Below are positions 20,428-29,133 of a DNA stretch of 52,158 nucleotides, piece after piece. Where the stretch lies: NCBI GenBank assembly GCA_903921785.1, contig CAIXRH010000221.1:1-52158 (forward strand). Reading direction: 5' to 3'. A program made the position numbers and the translations under genes. The notes under the pieces are model-generated. The model saw only the letters and a program-made list of their open reading frames with translations. It was not told the origin of the DNA and did not search any database. Numbering within the stretch: position 1 is the stretch's first letter; the number at the start of each line of letters is the position of its first letter. The stretch comes from an uncultured Pseudomonadota bacterium. Lineage in GTDB: Bacteria; Myxococcota_A; UBA796; SXON01.

Positions 20428-22602
20428 TCAGTTGACGGATGCCACCCGGATTCTCGCGTCCAACGCCACGCACCCCTCCCCCGCCGCCATCGCCCGCACC
20501 GGGTTGAGGTCGCACTCGAGGAGCTCGGGGCAGGCGTCGGCGAGCGCGCTCACCCGGAGGAGCAGGTCCTCCACGGCGGCCACGTCGGCGACCGGGGCGC
20601 CCCGCCAGCCGGTGAGCAGCGGGAAGCCCCGGACGCTCCGTACCAACTCGGCGGCGGAGCGATCGGAGAGGGGCGCGAGCCGGAAGCCGACGTCGCGGAG
20701 CAGCTCCACCGAGACCCCGCCCAGCCCGAACATGACCAGCGGACCGTAGGCCGGGTCCCGGGTGACGCCCACGATGGTCTCTACGCCCCCTTCCACCATC
20801 CGCTGCACGAGCACGCCGCGCATCGCGTCGCCCACGCCGTGCTTCACCGCGCTGGCCGCGATGGCCTCCCACGCTTCGAAGACGTCGGTCTCGTTGCGGA
20901 GCCCGACCCGCACGCCGCCGAGGTCGGACTTGTGGACCACACCCTCGGCCACGAGCTTCACCACCACGGGGAAGCCCATGCGCCGCGCGCAGCTCGCCGC
21001 CTCGCCGGCGCTGGTCGCCACCACCGCCTCGGGGAGCCGTACGCCCACCGCCGAGAGCACCGCCGACACGTCGTCCGGGAGCAACCACCCGGCTTCGGCG
21101 CGGGTGATTCCGACCGCGAGCGCCGCGCGGGCCGCCGCGAGGTCCACGCCCGGGGGGACGATCCGCCGGCCGACCGGGCGGGCGCGCCACTCGCCGTACC
21201 GCACCGCCCGGGCGAGCACCCGCACCGCGCTCTCCGGGAAGGCGTAGCTGGGGATGTTCGCCGCCTGGAGCTGGCTCAGCGCCGCGGGCACGCCGTGGCG
21301 GCCCATGAAGCAGGAGATCACCGGCTTGTCGATGCCGGCCGCCCCTTCGGCGATGGCGCGACCGACCTCTTCCGAGTTGGTGGTGATCGGCGGCACGAAG
21401 AGCACGATGAGCGCGTCGATCGCGTCGGACGCCAGCATCGCTCGGGTGGCGTGGCGGAAGTTCTCGGGGGTGGCCGAGGCGATCATGTCCACCGGGTTCT
21501 TCACGCTCGCGGCCGGCGGGAGGAAGCTCCGCAGCTCGTCGGCGAGGACGACGGGCAGATCGGCGACGACGAGGCCGTGGGCGTCGCAGGCGTCGGTGGC
21601 GAGGATGCCGGGGCCGCCCGCGTTGGTGAGGATGCCGATGCGGCGGCCCCGGGGGATCGGCTGATGGGCGAGGAACGCCGCCATGTCGAAGAGCTCGTCC
21701 ACGGTGTCGACGCGGACGAGGCCGGTGTCGTCGACCAGGGCCTGCACCGCCGCGTCGGCCCCGGCCAGGGAGCCGGTGTGGCTGGACGCGGCGAGGAGCC
21801 CGCGGGCGCTGCGCCCACTCTTCACGGCCACGATCGGCTTCTTCTGGCTCACCTCCCGGGCCAACTCCGCGAAGCGCTTGGGGTTGCCGAAGCTCTCCAG
21901 GTACAGGAGGATCACCCGGGTCTCGGGGTCGTCGGCCCAGAAGGAGATGAGGTCGTTGCCGGAGACGTCGGCCTTGTTGCCGATGCTCACGAAGTCGCGG
22001 ATGCCGATGTTGAGCTCGCGAGCGTCGTCGAGCATGGCCACGCCGAGGGCGCCAGACTGGCTCGCCACCGAGACGGTGCCGGCCGGCGGAAATGTAGGTG
22101 CAAACGTCGCATCCAGCCGCGTTTCAGCGTCTGTGGTCACGATGCCGAGGCAGTTCGGCCCCACCAGCCGCGCGCCCGCAGCGCGGACCTTCGCCACGAT
22201 CCGCCGCTCCAGTACGGCGCCTTCTTCCCCGGTCTCCTTGAAGCCGGCAGTGATCACCAACAGCCCCTTGATCCCCTTCTCCAGGCACGCCTCGACCACC
22301 CCTTCCACATGGTCCCTCGGCACGACGATGACCGCGAGGTCCACCGGATCGGGGATCGCGCGCACGTCCGGCCAGGCGCGGATCGACTGCACCGCGATGG
22401 CGCTGGGATGCACGGGGTACACCGGGCCGTTGAAGCCCGCCGCGATGAGGTTGTGGAGGATCTCCGCGCCGATGGTGCCACGGCGCTGGCTGGCACCGAT
22501 GACCGCCACCGAGCGGGGGCGGAGCAGCGCGCGGACGTCGCCGATGGTGGCTTCGGGGGGCGAGGCGGGGATGGTCATGGCGGCTCCAGCGGGGGCCGGC
22601 AT
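20428..22602 (-). CDS. NDP-forming acyl-CoA synthetase (ADP-forming acetyl-CoA synthetase type)
   Basis: This 724-residue single-chain enzyme has a CoA-binding domain (about 23-160, with GASQRRGTIG), succinyl-CoA-synthetase-like ligase domains (about 170-470) and a C-terminal ATP-grasp domain (about 495-724, with GFPVVVKLVAEGVVHKSDLG). The predicted phosphohistidine is H275 in SSHTGSLAG. Family members interconvert acyl-CoA plus ADP and phosphate with acid plus ATP; the acyl substrate is not predictable. A second Met at residue 9 could be the true start, since the first residues are Ala/Pro filler. The stop of the upstream gene directly precedes this ATG (TAGATG), so the two are coupled. Confidence 0.9.
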   Translation of the reverse strand: MPAPAGAAMTIPASPPEATIGDVRALLRPRSVAVIGASQRRGTIGAEILHNLIAAGFNGPVYPVHPSAIAVQSIRAWPDVRAIPDPVDLAVIVVPRDHVEGVVEACLEKGIKGLLVITAGFKETGEEGAVLERRIVAKVRAAGARLVGPNCLGIVTTDAETRLDATFAPTFPPAGTVSVASQSGALGVAMLDDARELNIGIRDFVSIGNKADVSGNDLISFWADDPETRVILLYLESFGNPKRFAELAREVSQKKPIVAVKSGRSARGLLAASSHTGSLAGADAAVQALVDDTGLVRVDTVDELFDMAAFLAHQPIPRGRRIGILTNAGGPGILATDACDAHGLVVADLPVVLADELRSFLPPAASVKNPVDMIASATPENFRHATRAMLASDAIDALIVLFVPPITTNSEEVGRAIAEGAAGIDKPVISCFMGRHGVPAALSQLQAANIPSYAFPESAVRVLARAVRYGEWRARPVGRRIVPPGVDLAAARAALAVGITRAEAGWLLPDDVSAVLSAVGVRLPEAVVATSAGEAASCARRMGFPVVVKLVAEGVVHKSDLGGVRVGLRNETDVFEAWEAIAASAVKHGVGDAMRGVLVQRMVEGGVETIVGVTRDPAYGPLVMFGLGGVSVELLRDVGFRLAPLSDRSAAELVRSVRGFPLLTGWRGAPVADVAAVEDLLLRVSALADACPELLECDLNPVRAMAAGEGCVALDARIRVASVN

Positions 22603-23976
22603 CTATCCCGGAGCGGCGCTGTCCAACGCGATCCGCGCGGCCAGCGCGCGGTTGTGTTCCGCCACGGCCGGCGGGAGCGCGGCCCAGTCCCAGGCGTGCG
22701 CGCCGTCCACCCAGGCCGAAGGATCGAGCTCGCGGGTGCAGAACGGGGGGAACCGCTCGTTGTTCCACCCGGGCACGTCCACCCAGAAGCCCGAGAAGAC
22801 CAGCGCCGTGGTGTCCGGGTCGTACAGCGGCCCGGCCGGCAGGGGCTCGGAGCGCAAGAGGTCGAGCCGGAGCGGCACCAGGCGGTAGCTCGCGAACCGC
22901 GCCGAGGTGAGGTCCGGCGGGAGGAGAACCTGATGGTCGGCGAACGACTCGCGCTCCGGCGCGTCGAGGCCCAGCATGGCGCACAAGGAGCCGAGCAGGT
23001 GCCCGGCCAGCTCGGTGAGCCCGGGGAGGTGGTAGAGCCCGGCGGCCGGGTAGAGCGCGTGGGAGCCGTCGGCCACCGGGATGAGCGGGTGGTCGCCGAG
23101 GCCGGCCACCGCCGCGTCGGGGAAGCGCATCCGCACGCGCCCTTCGTTCCAGAGCTTCAGGCTGTCGAAGAAGAGGATGCGCTGCCGCTCCAGGTGCCCG
23201 GAGACCACCAGCGCCTCGGGCTGGCCCGCGGCGTCGAAGGCCACGGTGAGGCTCTCCCGATCGAAGACGTGGGGGCCGATGCCGAGGAGCTTCGCGATGC
23301 CCGCCTTCGGATCAAAGGCGTAGAACATGTGGAAGTTGAGGAAGGCGCGCCCAGAGGCTTCGTCCTCCATCCACGAATAATAGACCGTCGCGTCCTTCGG
23401 GCTCCCGCGCACCTCGTCGAACACCCGTTCGCCGTCGAACGCCGACTGGTCGAGCAGGTACTCGCTGTTCCCGTTGTACCGCAGGAACTCGCTCAAGCGC
23501 GCCAGCGGCACCGCCAGCTCGCCGAGCACCGTCTCCACCTCGATGGTGTCCTGCGACGCGCGGATCGCCGGCGCACCGAGGAGCGTGCCGAGCGAAACCG
23601 GGAAGTACTCCTCGGTGGGGCTGAAGAGCAGGACTGGAGCGAACTTTCGGGCGAGGGCGTGCACCGCCTCTGGGCGCTTGGAGAGCTTGGGCTGCGCCCA
23701 GATGAGCTGCGCCCAGATCGTCTCCGCGCCGGCGGAGAGCGTGAGGCGGAACGCGCCCCCAGGCTGTCCTTCGAGCGACGCGTCCAGGCGCACTTCCGCG
23801 CCCAGCACGCCCTCGGCCACCCGGACCTCGCCCCGCTCGACGACCCAGCGCACCGCTTCAGGGGCGACGCCGAAGCGCTCGGCGAACGCGGCAGGTTCCG
23901 CCGCCGCCCAGGGGAGATCGACCACCAGGCGGGCTCCTGCCTCGACCACACGTAGGAAGCGGACGAGCTGACTCAC
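22603..23976 (-). CDS. Protein of unknown function, weakly Vps62-like
   Basis: This 457-residue protein is predicted cytoplasmic, since there is no signal peptide. I do not firmly recognise it. A stretch near 110-130 (KFAPVLLFSPTEEYFPVSL) resembles the opening of Vps62/DUF946-type proteins, and YYSWMEDEASGRAFLNFHMF near 190-215 resembles their YY..Y....H core, but the His/Asp pattern is not clear. The frame is open far upstream without good codons. GTG at 23976 was chosen because TACGGC lies 6 nt before it on the minus strand and the divergent O-antigen-ligase-like gene starts 60 bp away. It abuts the acyl-CoA synthetase gene and probably leads that operon. Confidence 0.6.
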   Translation of the reverse strand: MSQLVRFLRVVEAGARLVVDLPWAAAEPAAFAERFGVAPEAVRWVVERGEVRVAEGVLGAEVRLDASLEGQPGGAFRLTLSAGAETIWAQLIWAQPKLSKRPEAVHALARKFAPVLLFSPTEEYFPVSLGTLLGAPAIRASQDTIEVETVLGELAVPLARLSEFLRYNGNSEYLLDQSAFDGERVFDEVRGSPKDATVYYSWMEDEASGRAFLNFHMFYAFDPKAGIAKLLGIGPHVFDRESLTVAFDAAGQPEALVVSGHLERQRILFFDSLKLWNEGRVRMRFPDAAVAGLGDHPLIPVADGSHALYPAAGLYHLPGLTELAGHLLGSLCAMLGLDAPERESFADHQVLLPPDLTSARFASYRLVPLRLDLLRSEPLPAGPLYDPDTTALVFSGFWVDVPGWNNERFPPFCTRELDPSAWVDGAHAWDWAALPPAVAEHNRALAARIALDSAAPG

Positions 23977-23982
23977 CGGCTG

Positions 23983-24029
23983 GCCGTATCTCGCGCGAGA
24001 GCCCGGCCGCCATCGGGACCCGTTAGGGC
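23983..24029. promoter_or_regulatory. Divergent promoter region with two -10-like hexamers
   Basis: On the minus strand TACGGC (23983-23988) ends 6 nt before GTG 23976. On the plus strand TAGGGC (24024-24029) ends 7 nt before ATG 24037. Neither start has a Shine-Dalgarno. Both spacings predict leaderless transcripts from back-to-back promoters 60 bp apart. Confidence 0.4.
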
Positions 24030-24036
24030 GCCGCCC

Positions 24037-25293
24037 ATGGCCGTCGACCCTGCGGCACCCCCGCCCGCCTGGGCCCCGCTCCCCGATCCTCCGCCGCCGG
24101 ACGCACCGCCCGCGCAGGGCGAGGGTGCGCCGCTCGGCTGGCCCGCCACGCTCCTGATGGTCGCGGCCACGATCCTGCTCCTCGCCTGGCCCTACATCGA
24201 CCTCGAGGTCGCGATCCCCCTCGGTCGTTGGCAGGCCGACGCGCCGGTCGCCGATCTCGCCGCCTGCTTCTTCCTGCCGATCGCCGCCGTCGCCCTCTTC
24301 CGCGCCCGGCTCCCGCCCGGCGCGCTCGGCTACGCCGTCCTCCTCGGCGCCGGCCTCGCCGCTGCCGTCTCGAGCCCCGACCGGGGCGCGGCCCTCCACG
24401 AGCTCCTCCGCAAGCCGCTGTTCTCCGGGCTCGCCTACGGCCTGGGCCTCACGGCGTTCATCGGTACGGTCGGCCGCGTCGAGCCGCTTCGCCGGGCGCT
24501 CCTCGCCGCGGTCGCGCTCTGCGCCACGATCTCGCTCACGACCAGCGTCGGGCGCATCGTCGCGGGGGACACGCTCTGGTTCCAAGCGATCGAGGGCCTC
24601 ACCAACAACCACAAGACCCTCGCCGTCGCCCTTGCGCCCGCCCTCCCGCTGCTCTGGGGCTGGTCCGGGCGCGCGCCCGACCGGCTCACCCGGGGGATCG
24701 TGCTCTTCGGCGCCGTCGCGCTCCTCGCCAGCGTCTCCCGCACCGCCTGGATCAGCGTGGCCGTGGCCGCGACGTTCTTCGTGACCTGGGCGGGTCGCCC
24801 GCTGAGCGAGCGTAAGGGGCTGCTCCCGGTCGTGCTCGCGCTCGGCCTCCTCGGCGCCACCTACGGCCCGATCCTCACGGGCTCCCTCACCCAGCTCGAC
24901 GCCCTGCGCTCCCGCCACAGCCTCGACAAACGGAGCTGGCGGCTCTTCGTGGAGTCGCCGCTGGTCGGGGCGGGGCCGGGCGCGTCGGTGCGGGTGGAGA
25001 GCGCCACCTTCCCCGACTACCGGGTCAACGGCGTGGACGCGCACGGGGTGATCCAGAAGGTGGGCGCGGAGTACGGCTTGCTCGGCCTCGTGGGCTACGG
25101 CGCCTTCGTCCTCGCCAATGCGCGACGGCTGCGCGCGAACCATCGCGAGGGGGACGGCCGCTGGCCCACCTTCGTGGCCCTGCACACCAACCTCCTGCTC
25201 TCCACCGAGGCGTTCACCTGCACCCACTGGGCGATCTTCGCGGTGACCGTCGGACTCGCGCTGCGCGAAGAGACGCCCCCGGAGCTCCAGTGA
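24037..25293 (+). CDS. O-antigen ligase/polymerase-like membrane protein
   Basis: This 418-residue integral membrane protein has a Pro-rich N-terminal tail (residues 1-35) and about ten hydrophobic segments. A large loop near 285-345 contains RSWRLFVESPLVGAGPGASV and NGVDAHGVIQKVGAEYGLLG. The W..F...P..G.G.G motif followed by HN/H..Q..AE.G..G is the hallmark of the Wzy_C/WaaL superfamily, which joins or polymerises surface polysaccharides on the periplasmic side. Whether it is ligase or polymerase cannot be decided. The next gene, a glycosyltransferase, overlaps by 4 bp (GTGA), supporting a role in surface glycan assembly. Confidence 0.8.
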   Translation: MAVDPAAPPPAWAPLPDPPPPDAPPAQGEGAPLGWPATLLMVAATILLLAWPYIDLEVAIPLGRWQADAPVADLAACFFLPIAAVALFRARLPPGALGYAVLLGAGLAAAVSSPDRGAALHELLRKPLFSGLAYGLGLTAFIGTVGRVEPLRRALLAAVALCATISLTTSVGRIVAGDTLWFQAIEGLTNNHKTLAVALAPALPLLWGWSGRAPDRLTRGIVLFGAVALLASVSRTAWISVAVAATFFVTWAGRPLSERKGLLPVVLALGLLGATYGPILTGSLTQLDALRSRHSLDKRSWRLFVESPLVGAGPGASVRVESATFPDYRVNGVDAHGVIQKVGAEYGLLGLVGYGAFVLANARRLRANHREGDGRWPTFVALHTNLLLSTEAFTCTHWAIFAVTVGLALREETPPELQ

Positions 25294-26477
25294 CGCTGCT
25301 GCTCGTCAACAGCTTCTGGCACCCGCGCGGCGGCGACACGACGCTGGTGTTCGCCGAAGAAGCCGGGTGGAACGCCCGGGGGGTGCGGGTCGTCCCGTTC
25401 GCGATGCGCCACCCCGAGAACCAGTCGTCGCCGTGGGAGGTGCGCTTTCCGCCGTGGACGTCGCCCCGGCGCGCGGGCTCCGGGCTGGAGCGGGCCAGCG
25501 CGCTGCTCCGCGCGATCTGGAGCCGGGAGGCCGCGGCGGCGCTCGACTCGCTCTGCCGGGACGTGCGCCCCACGGCCGCCCACGTCCATCACCTTCATCG
25601 CCACCTCACCCCGTCGATCTTCCCGGTCCTCCGTCGCCACGGGGTGCGCACGGTGTGGACGCTGCACGATCACGAGCTGGTCTGCCCGAACGGCCTCCGC
25701 TACGTGGAAGGCGCCCCGTGTTTCCGCTGCGCCGGCGGGCGGTACGGTGAGGCGGTCCGGCATCGATGCAAGGATGGGAGCCGCCTGGCGAGCCTCGGCG
25801 TGGCCGTCGAGAAGGCTGCGCATCGTGCCCTGCGCGGTCACGCGCGCCCGGACGTGTACGTCTGCCCGTCCCGGGCGCTCGCCGACGGCCTCGCGGACGA
25901 CGGGGTCAACGGCCCCGTGGAGGTGGTGCCCAACCTCGTCACGCTCGCGGCGGAGCCCGGCCCCCCCGGCACGGACGTCGTCTATGCAGGCCGGCTCACC
26001 GCCGAGAAGGGAATCGCGGAGCTCGTGGCGTTGGCCCGGGCGTTGCCGGAGGTCCGCCTCCACGTCTACGGCGACGGTCCGGAGCGGTCGAAGCTCGAAG
26101 GGCTCCCCAACGTCGTGGTGCACGGCGCACGGCCACGCGAGGAGGTGCACGGTGCGCTCGCCCGCGCCGGGGTGGTGGTCGTGCCGTCACGCTGGCCCGA
26201 GAATCAGCCGTACGCGGTGCTGGAGGCGCAGGGGCTCGGTCGGCCGGTCGTGGCGGCGGCGGTCGGCGGGGTGCCCGAGCTGGTGGACGACGGGGTGGAC
26301 GGGCGGCTCGTGCCCCCAGGCTCCGCGCCAGCGCTGATCGAAGCGGTCCGCGCCCTGCTGGCATCGCCAGATACCGCTGCGGCGATGGGCATCGAGGCCC
26401 GGCGGCGCGTCCTCGCCAACCACGGCCCTGAAGCCTGGTTCTCCCGGATGGGCGTGCTCCTGGGGCTCCCCCAATGA
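25290..26477 (+). CDS. Glycosyltransferase family 4 protein
   Basis: This 395-residue GT-B fold glycosyltransferase has an N-terminal acceptor domain (HPRGGDTTLVFAEEAGW, and VRTVWTLHDHELVCPNGLR near 110-135) with a small Cys-containing stretch (CFRCAGG). The C-terminal donor domain has VVYAGRLTAEKGIAELVALA near 230-250 and the signature E-x7-E region PENQPYAVLEAQGLGRPVVA near 305-325. This is the GT4 pattern for nucleotide-sugar donors, typical of exopolysaccharide or LPS assembly. The start is GTG 25290, whose bases overlap the upstream TGA. The downstream EamA gene overlaps by ATGA. Confidence 0.9.
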   Translation: MTLLLVNSFWHPRGGDTTLVFAEEAGWNARGVRVVPFAMRHPENQSSPWEVRFPPWTSPRRAGSGLERASALLRAIWSREAAAALDSLCRDVRPTAAHVHHLHRHLTPSIFPVLRRHGVRTVWTLHDHELVCPNGLRYVEGAPCFRCAGGRYGEAVRHRCKDGSRLASLGVAVEKAAHRALRGHARPDVYVCPSRALADGLADDGVNGPVEVVPNLVTLAAEPGPPGTDVVYAGRLTAEKGIAELVALARALPEVRLHVYGDGPERSKLEGLPNVVVHGARPREEVHGALARAGVVVVPSRWPENQPYAVLEAQGLGRPVVAAAVGGVPELVDDGVDGRLVPPGSAPALIEAVRALLASPDTAAAMGIEARRRVLANHGPEAWFSRMGVLLGLPQ

Positions 26478-27340
26478 CGCAGCCGCCCCCCGGTCGCGTC
26501 GCCCTGGTCCTCGCCGTCGCCATCGCCGCGGTGAGCACCGCCGGGACGCTGGTTCGCCTCGCCCCGGACGTACCCCCGCTCACGCTCGCGTTCTGGCGCG
26601 TCACCCTGGTGGCCATCCTCCTCGCGCCGGGCGCGCGTCGGGTGAGCCGGCGGGACCTGCTCCTCACCGCCCTCGGCGGACTCTTCCTGGCGCTGCACTT
26701 CTGGTCCTGGTTCTTGTCTTTGGGGATGACCAGCGTCATGCGCAGCACGCTGCTGGTGTGCCTCACCCCGGTGTGGTGCGCGGTGTTCGAGGCGATCTTC
26801 TTCGGCACCCGCCCGAGCCCGCGCTTCTGGATCGGCATCGCGGTGGCGCTCGCGGGCGTGGGCTGGATGGTCGCGGGGGGCAGCGGTCCGGGCGGCGGCT
26901 CCCTGCGCGGGGACGTGCTGGCGGTGCTCGGTGGCATCCTCGGCGCTGCGTACTTCACGGTAGGTCGAGGCGTGCGCACCCGGGTCCCGATCACCAGCTA
27001 CGGGCCGATCTCCTGTGCGGTCACGGCCGGATGGCTCGCCCTCCTGGCGCTGCTCTCCCACAGCCCACTCACCGGCTTCCCGCAAGGGAGCTGGACCATC
27101 ATCGCCTGCCTGGCGCTCGGCCCCCAGCTCCTCGGCCACGTCGGCTTCAACTACGCGGTCGGACGGATGTCGGCGGCGATCGTCGCGGCGCTGATCCTCC
27201 TGGAGCCGGTGGGCGCGTCCATCGTCGCCGCGGTCGTGCTGCGCGAGCTCCCTCACGCCACGGACATTGCGGGCGGGCTGGTCACGCTCATCGGGGTGGC
27301 GGTCGCGGTGGTGCCGGCCAGGGTGCGCGCGGCGGGCTGA
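26474..27340 (+). CDS. EamA/DMT-superfamily transporter
   Basis: This 288-residue inner-membrane protein has ten predicted transmembrane helices arranged as two EamA repeats. The first half has LVRLAPDVPPLTLAFWRV and the HFWSWFLSLGMTSVM turn; the second half has FNYAVGRMSAAIVAALILLEPV, the typical P-at-end EamA signature. The family exports or imports metabolites such as amino acids, nucleotides or sugars, and the substrate is unknown here. It overlaps the glycosyltransferase gene by 4 bp (ATGA) and closes this operon. A structured intergenic region follows. Confidence 0.9.
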   Translation: MTQPPPGRVALVLAVAIAAVSTAGTLVRLAPDVPPLTLAFWRVTLVAILLAPGARRVSRRDLLLTALGGLFLALHFWSWFLSLGMTSVMRSTLLVCLTPVWCAVFEAIFFGTRPSPRFWIGIAVALAGVGWMVAGGSGPGGGSLRGDVLAVLGGILGAAYFTVGRGVRTRVPITSYGPISCAVTAGWLALLALLSHSPLTGFPQGSWTIIACLALGPQLLGHVGFNYAVGRMSAAIVAALILLEPVGASIVAAVVLRELPHATDIAGGLVTLIGVAVAVVPARVRAAG

Positions 27341-27470
27341 AGTCGGCCTCTCCCCTGCATCGGGATGGGGCGCATCGCGACCCTCACCGCTTCGAGCGAC
27401 CGACCACGAGCGCACGGTCGCGCTTCGACCGACCCTCGGCGCTCCTTCGGCTTCACGCCTCCGCCAGGGG
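27341..27470. other. Intergenic spacer between convergent genes
   Basis: No gene is found. The stretch holds several CGACCGACC/GCGACC direct repeats, then leads into the two hairpins at 27471-27624. Confidence 0.4.
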
Positions 27471-27624
27471 GGGCCAGCCCGGGCGCTGCGCAAACAGGCG
27501 TCACCCAAGTGGCTGGAATCGTTCACCGCAAGCCGGGCTGGCCCACCCCGCGTCGCCGGTTGTACGGCTGACCGAGGGTGCGGGTTACCAACCCACCCCC
27601 GACCGAAGCCGAACTACAACCGGC
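27471..27624. repeat. Two consecutive long hairpins between convergent genes
   Basis: The first hairpin has 12-bp perfect arms GGGCCAGCCCGG (27471-27482) and CCGGGCTGGCCC (27533-27544) around a 50-nt loop. The second has 10-bp perfect arms GCCGGTTGTA (27555-27564) and TACAACCGGC (27615-27624). Inside it, CGGCT pairs with AGCCG and a central GGGTT/AACCC stem closes a 3-nt loop, so most of its 70 bases can fold. It lies between the EamA stop (27340) and the hemerythrin-like stop (27689). Confidence 0.65.
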
Positions 27625-27688
27625 AGAAAAGTGAGCCGATCCGAGCGCGAGCTTCAGCGTAGCGCTCGCATTGGCGGGCCGGACGGGA

Positions 27689-28186
27689 TCAGCGTATTCC
27701 GGCCCGGAGCAGGTCCGCGCGGTTGATCCGCGTCGTCGGCTCGTCGGGCATGGCCTCCCGGAACGAGCCGACGCCGCACAGCGCGTCCACCAGCGGGAAG
27801 AGCTTCCGCTCCTCGCCGTGGATCCACAACGCCAGCTTCACCACGAGGTGCTCCACCTCGGCGCGGAAGCCGTCGAGGTCCGAGGAGATCGTCACGGCGG
27901 ACCCCCAGGAGGTCGCCAACGAGACGATCGCGGCGGTGAGATCGCGTCCGGTGCGCACCTGGGCCTGAAGCACCTCGGCCGCCGGGCTCTCGGGCCGCTC
28001 GTCGAGGAACTGGCCGAGCTCGCTGTGGGCGCGACGAACGATGTCGGGGAACTGCCGCGCCAGCTCGATCGACCGCATCCTCGCCGTGCTGGGATCTCGG
28101 CGCACCGCCGCGAGACGCAGCTCCCCGCCGAGCCGCTCCAGGGCTCGGTGCTCGCGGACCATACGTTCGAGGTCGGGGTGCGCCAC
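27689..28186 (-). CDS. Hemerythrin-like (HHE) domain protein
   Basis: This 165-residue soluble protein is predicted to be a four-helix bundle of the hemerythrin HHE class, which binds a di-iron centre and senses or handles oxygen, NO or iron. Candidate ligands are His3 and His13 (EHRALERLG), a mid-protein His in RRAHSELGQFLDE, and the C-terminal VVKLALWIHGEERKLFPLVD with His and adjacent Glu. The pattern is looser than in canonical hemerythrins, so the metal content is uncertain. The start is GTG at 28186; a GGGAGG lies too close to it to be an ideal Shine-Dalgarno. The gene follows truA by 100 bp on the same strand. Confidence 0.7.
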   Translation of the reverse strand: MAHPDLERMVREHRALERLGGELRLAAVRRDPSTARMRSIELARQFPDIVRRAHSELGQFLDERPESPAAEVLQAQVRTGRDLTAAIVSLATSWGSAVTISSDLDGFRAEVEHLVVKLALWIHGEERKLFPLVDALCGVGSFREAMPDEPTTRINRADLLRAGIR

Positions 28187-28286
28187 CCTCCCAAGGTCGG
28201 ATCGATCGCCGGGCGCCTTGATGATGATCGGGAAGGATCCGAGTCGTCACGTCGTCCAGGCGGCCCGGGACGGACCCTGCCGCCCA

Positions 28287-29123
28287 TCAGTCGAGCAGGT
28301 CAGCCTCGGGAGCGCTGGCGGGGTCCAGCTCGGGGCCGCCGGGTCCCGGAGGGGCCTCGGTTGCGGACAGCGCCGCGTCCGGCGGGTAGTCCACGCTCAC
28401 CAGGTAGAGCCCGTGCGGGCGGGCGGTCCGCCCGGCCTGCGAAGGGTCGCGGGCGGCGAGCGCGGCGGCGAGCGCCTCCGGGGGCCGACGGCCATCCCCG
28501 ATCTCGAGGAGGGTGCCCACCATCCGACGAACCTGGTAGCGCAGGAAGCCGTTGCCATGGAAGACGAGGTGGTGCTCACCCCCGCCGAGGTCGATGTGCT
28601 CGGCCCGATCGATGGTCCGGATCGGGGAGCGCGCGGTGCACCCCGCCCCCCGAAACGTGCTGAAGTCGTGGGTGCCCACGAGCGCCGGCAGCGCCGCCTC
28701 GATCGCCCGCCAGCTCATCGGGCGCTTGAGGTGTAGCGCATACCCGTGCGAGAACGGGCTTCGATCTCTCCGTTCCAGCATCCGGTACCGGTAGGTCTTT
28801 CCCAACGCCGAGAACCGAGCGTGGAACCGATCCGGCACGACCCGCGCGTCGATCACCGAGATCTCGGGCGGCAACGCCGTGTTCAGGCCCATCCGGAGCT
28901 TGTTCGGGTCTCGCGGCTCGTCTGCCCGGAAGGTGATCACCTGCCCGAGCGCGTGCACCCCGGCGTCCGTGCGCCCGCTGCCGTTGACGATCACCCGCTC
29001 CACGTGGAAGTGGTGCGACAGGGCCGCCTCCAGGGTGGCTTGCACCGTCGGCGCGTTCGGCTGGGTCTGGAACCCGGAGAACGCACGGCCATCGTACTCG
29101 ATCGTCAACCGCCAGGTCGCCAC
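28287..29123 (-). CDS. truA: tRNA pseudouridine(38-40) synthase
   Basis: This 278-residue TruA enzyme isomerises uridines 38-40 in the anticodon arm of many tRNAs. The catalytic Asp is D53 in the GRTDAGVHALGQV motif. The N-terminal IEYDGRAFSGFQTQP and the C-terminal FLRYQVRRMVGTLLEIGDG are family signatures. The last 30 residues (Pro/Gly/Glu-rich) extend past the fold. It starts 10 bp after the stop of the 818-residue outer-membrane protein gene, so it is probably the last gene of the operon that starts with the USG-1-like gene. Confidence 0.95.
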   Translation of the reverse strand: MATWRLTIEYDGRAFSGFQTQPNAPTVQATLEAALSHHFHVERVIVNGSGRTDAGVHALGQVITFRADEPRDPNKLRMGLNTALPPEISVIDARVVPDRFHARFSALGKTYRYRMLERRDRSPFSHGYALHLKRPMSWRAIEAALPALVGTHDFSTFRGAGCTARSPIRTIDRAEHIDLGGGEHHLVFHGNGFLRYQVRRMVGTLLEIGDGRRPPEALAAALAARDPSQAGRTARPHGLYLVSVDYPPDAALSATEAPPGPGGPELDPASAPEADLLD

Positions 29124-29133
29124 CGCGGCGCGC

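Noticed and set aside
22603-25227. Minus-strand extension of the Vps62-like protein to 874 residues
   Set aside because: The extra N-terminal part is the shadow of the plus-strand O-antigen-ligase-like gene, and a GTG with a -10-like box lies at 23976.
27555-27624. Integron attC site or tRNA gene
   Set aside because: The arms do not match the RYYYAAC/GTTRRRY core sites, and no cloverleaf with T- and anticodon-loop signatures can be drawn.
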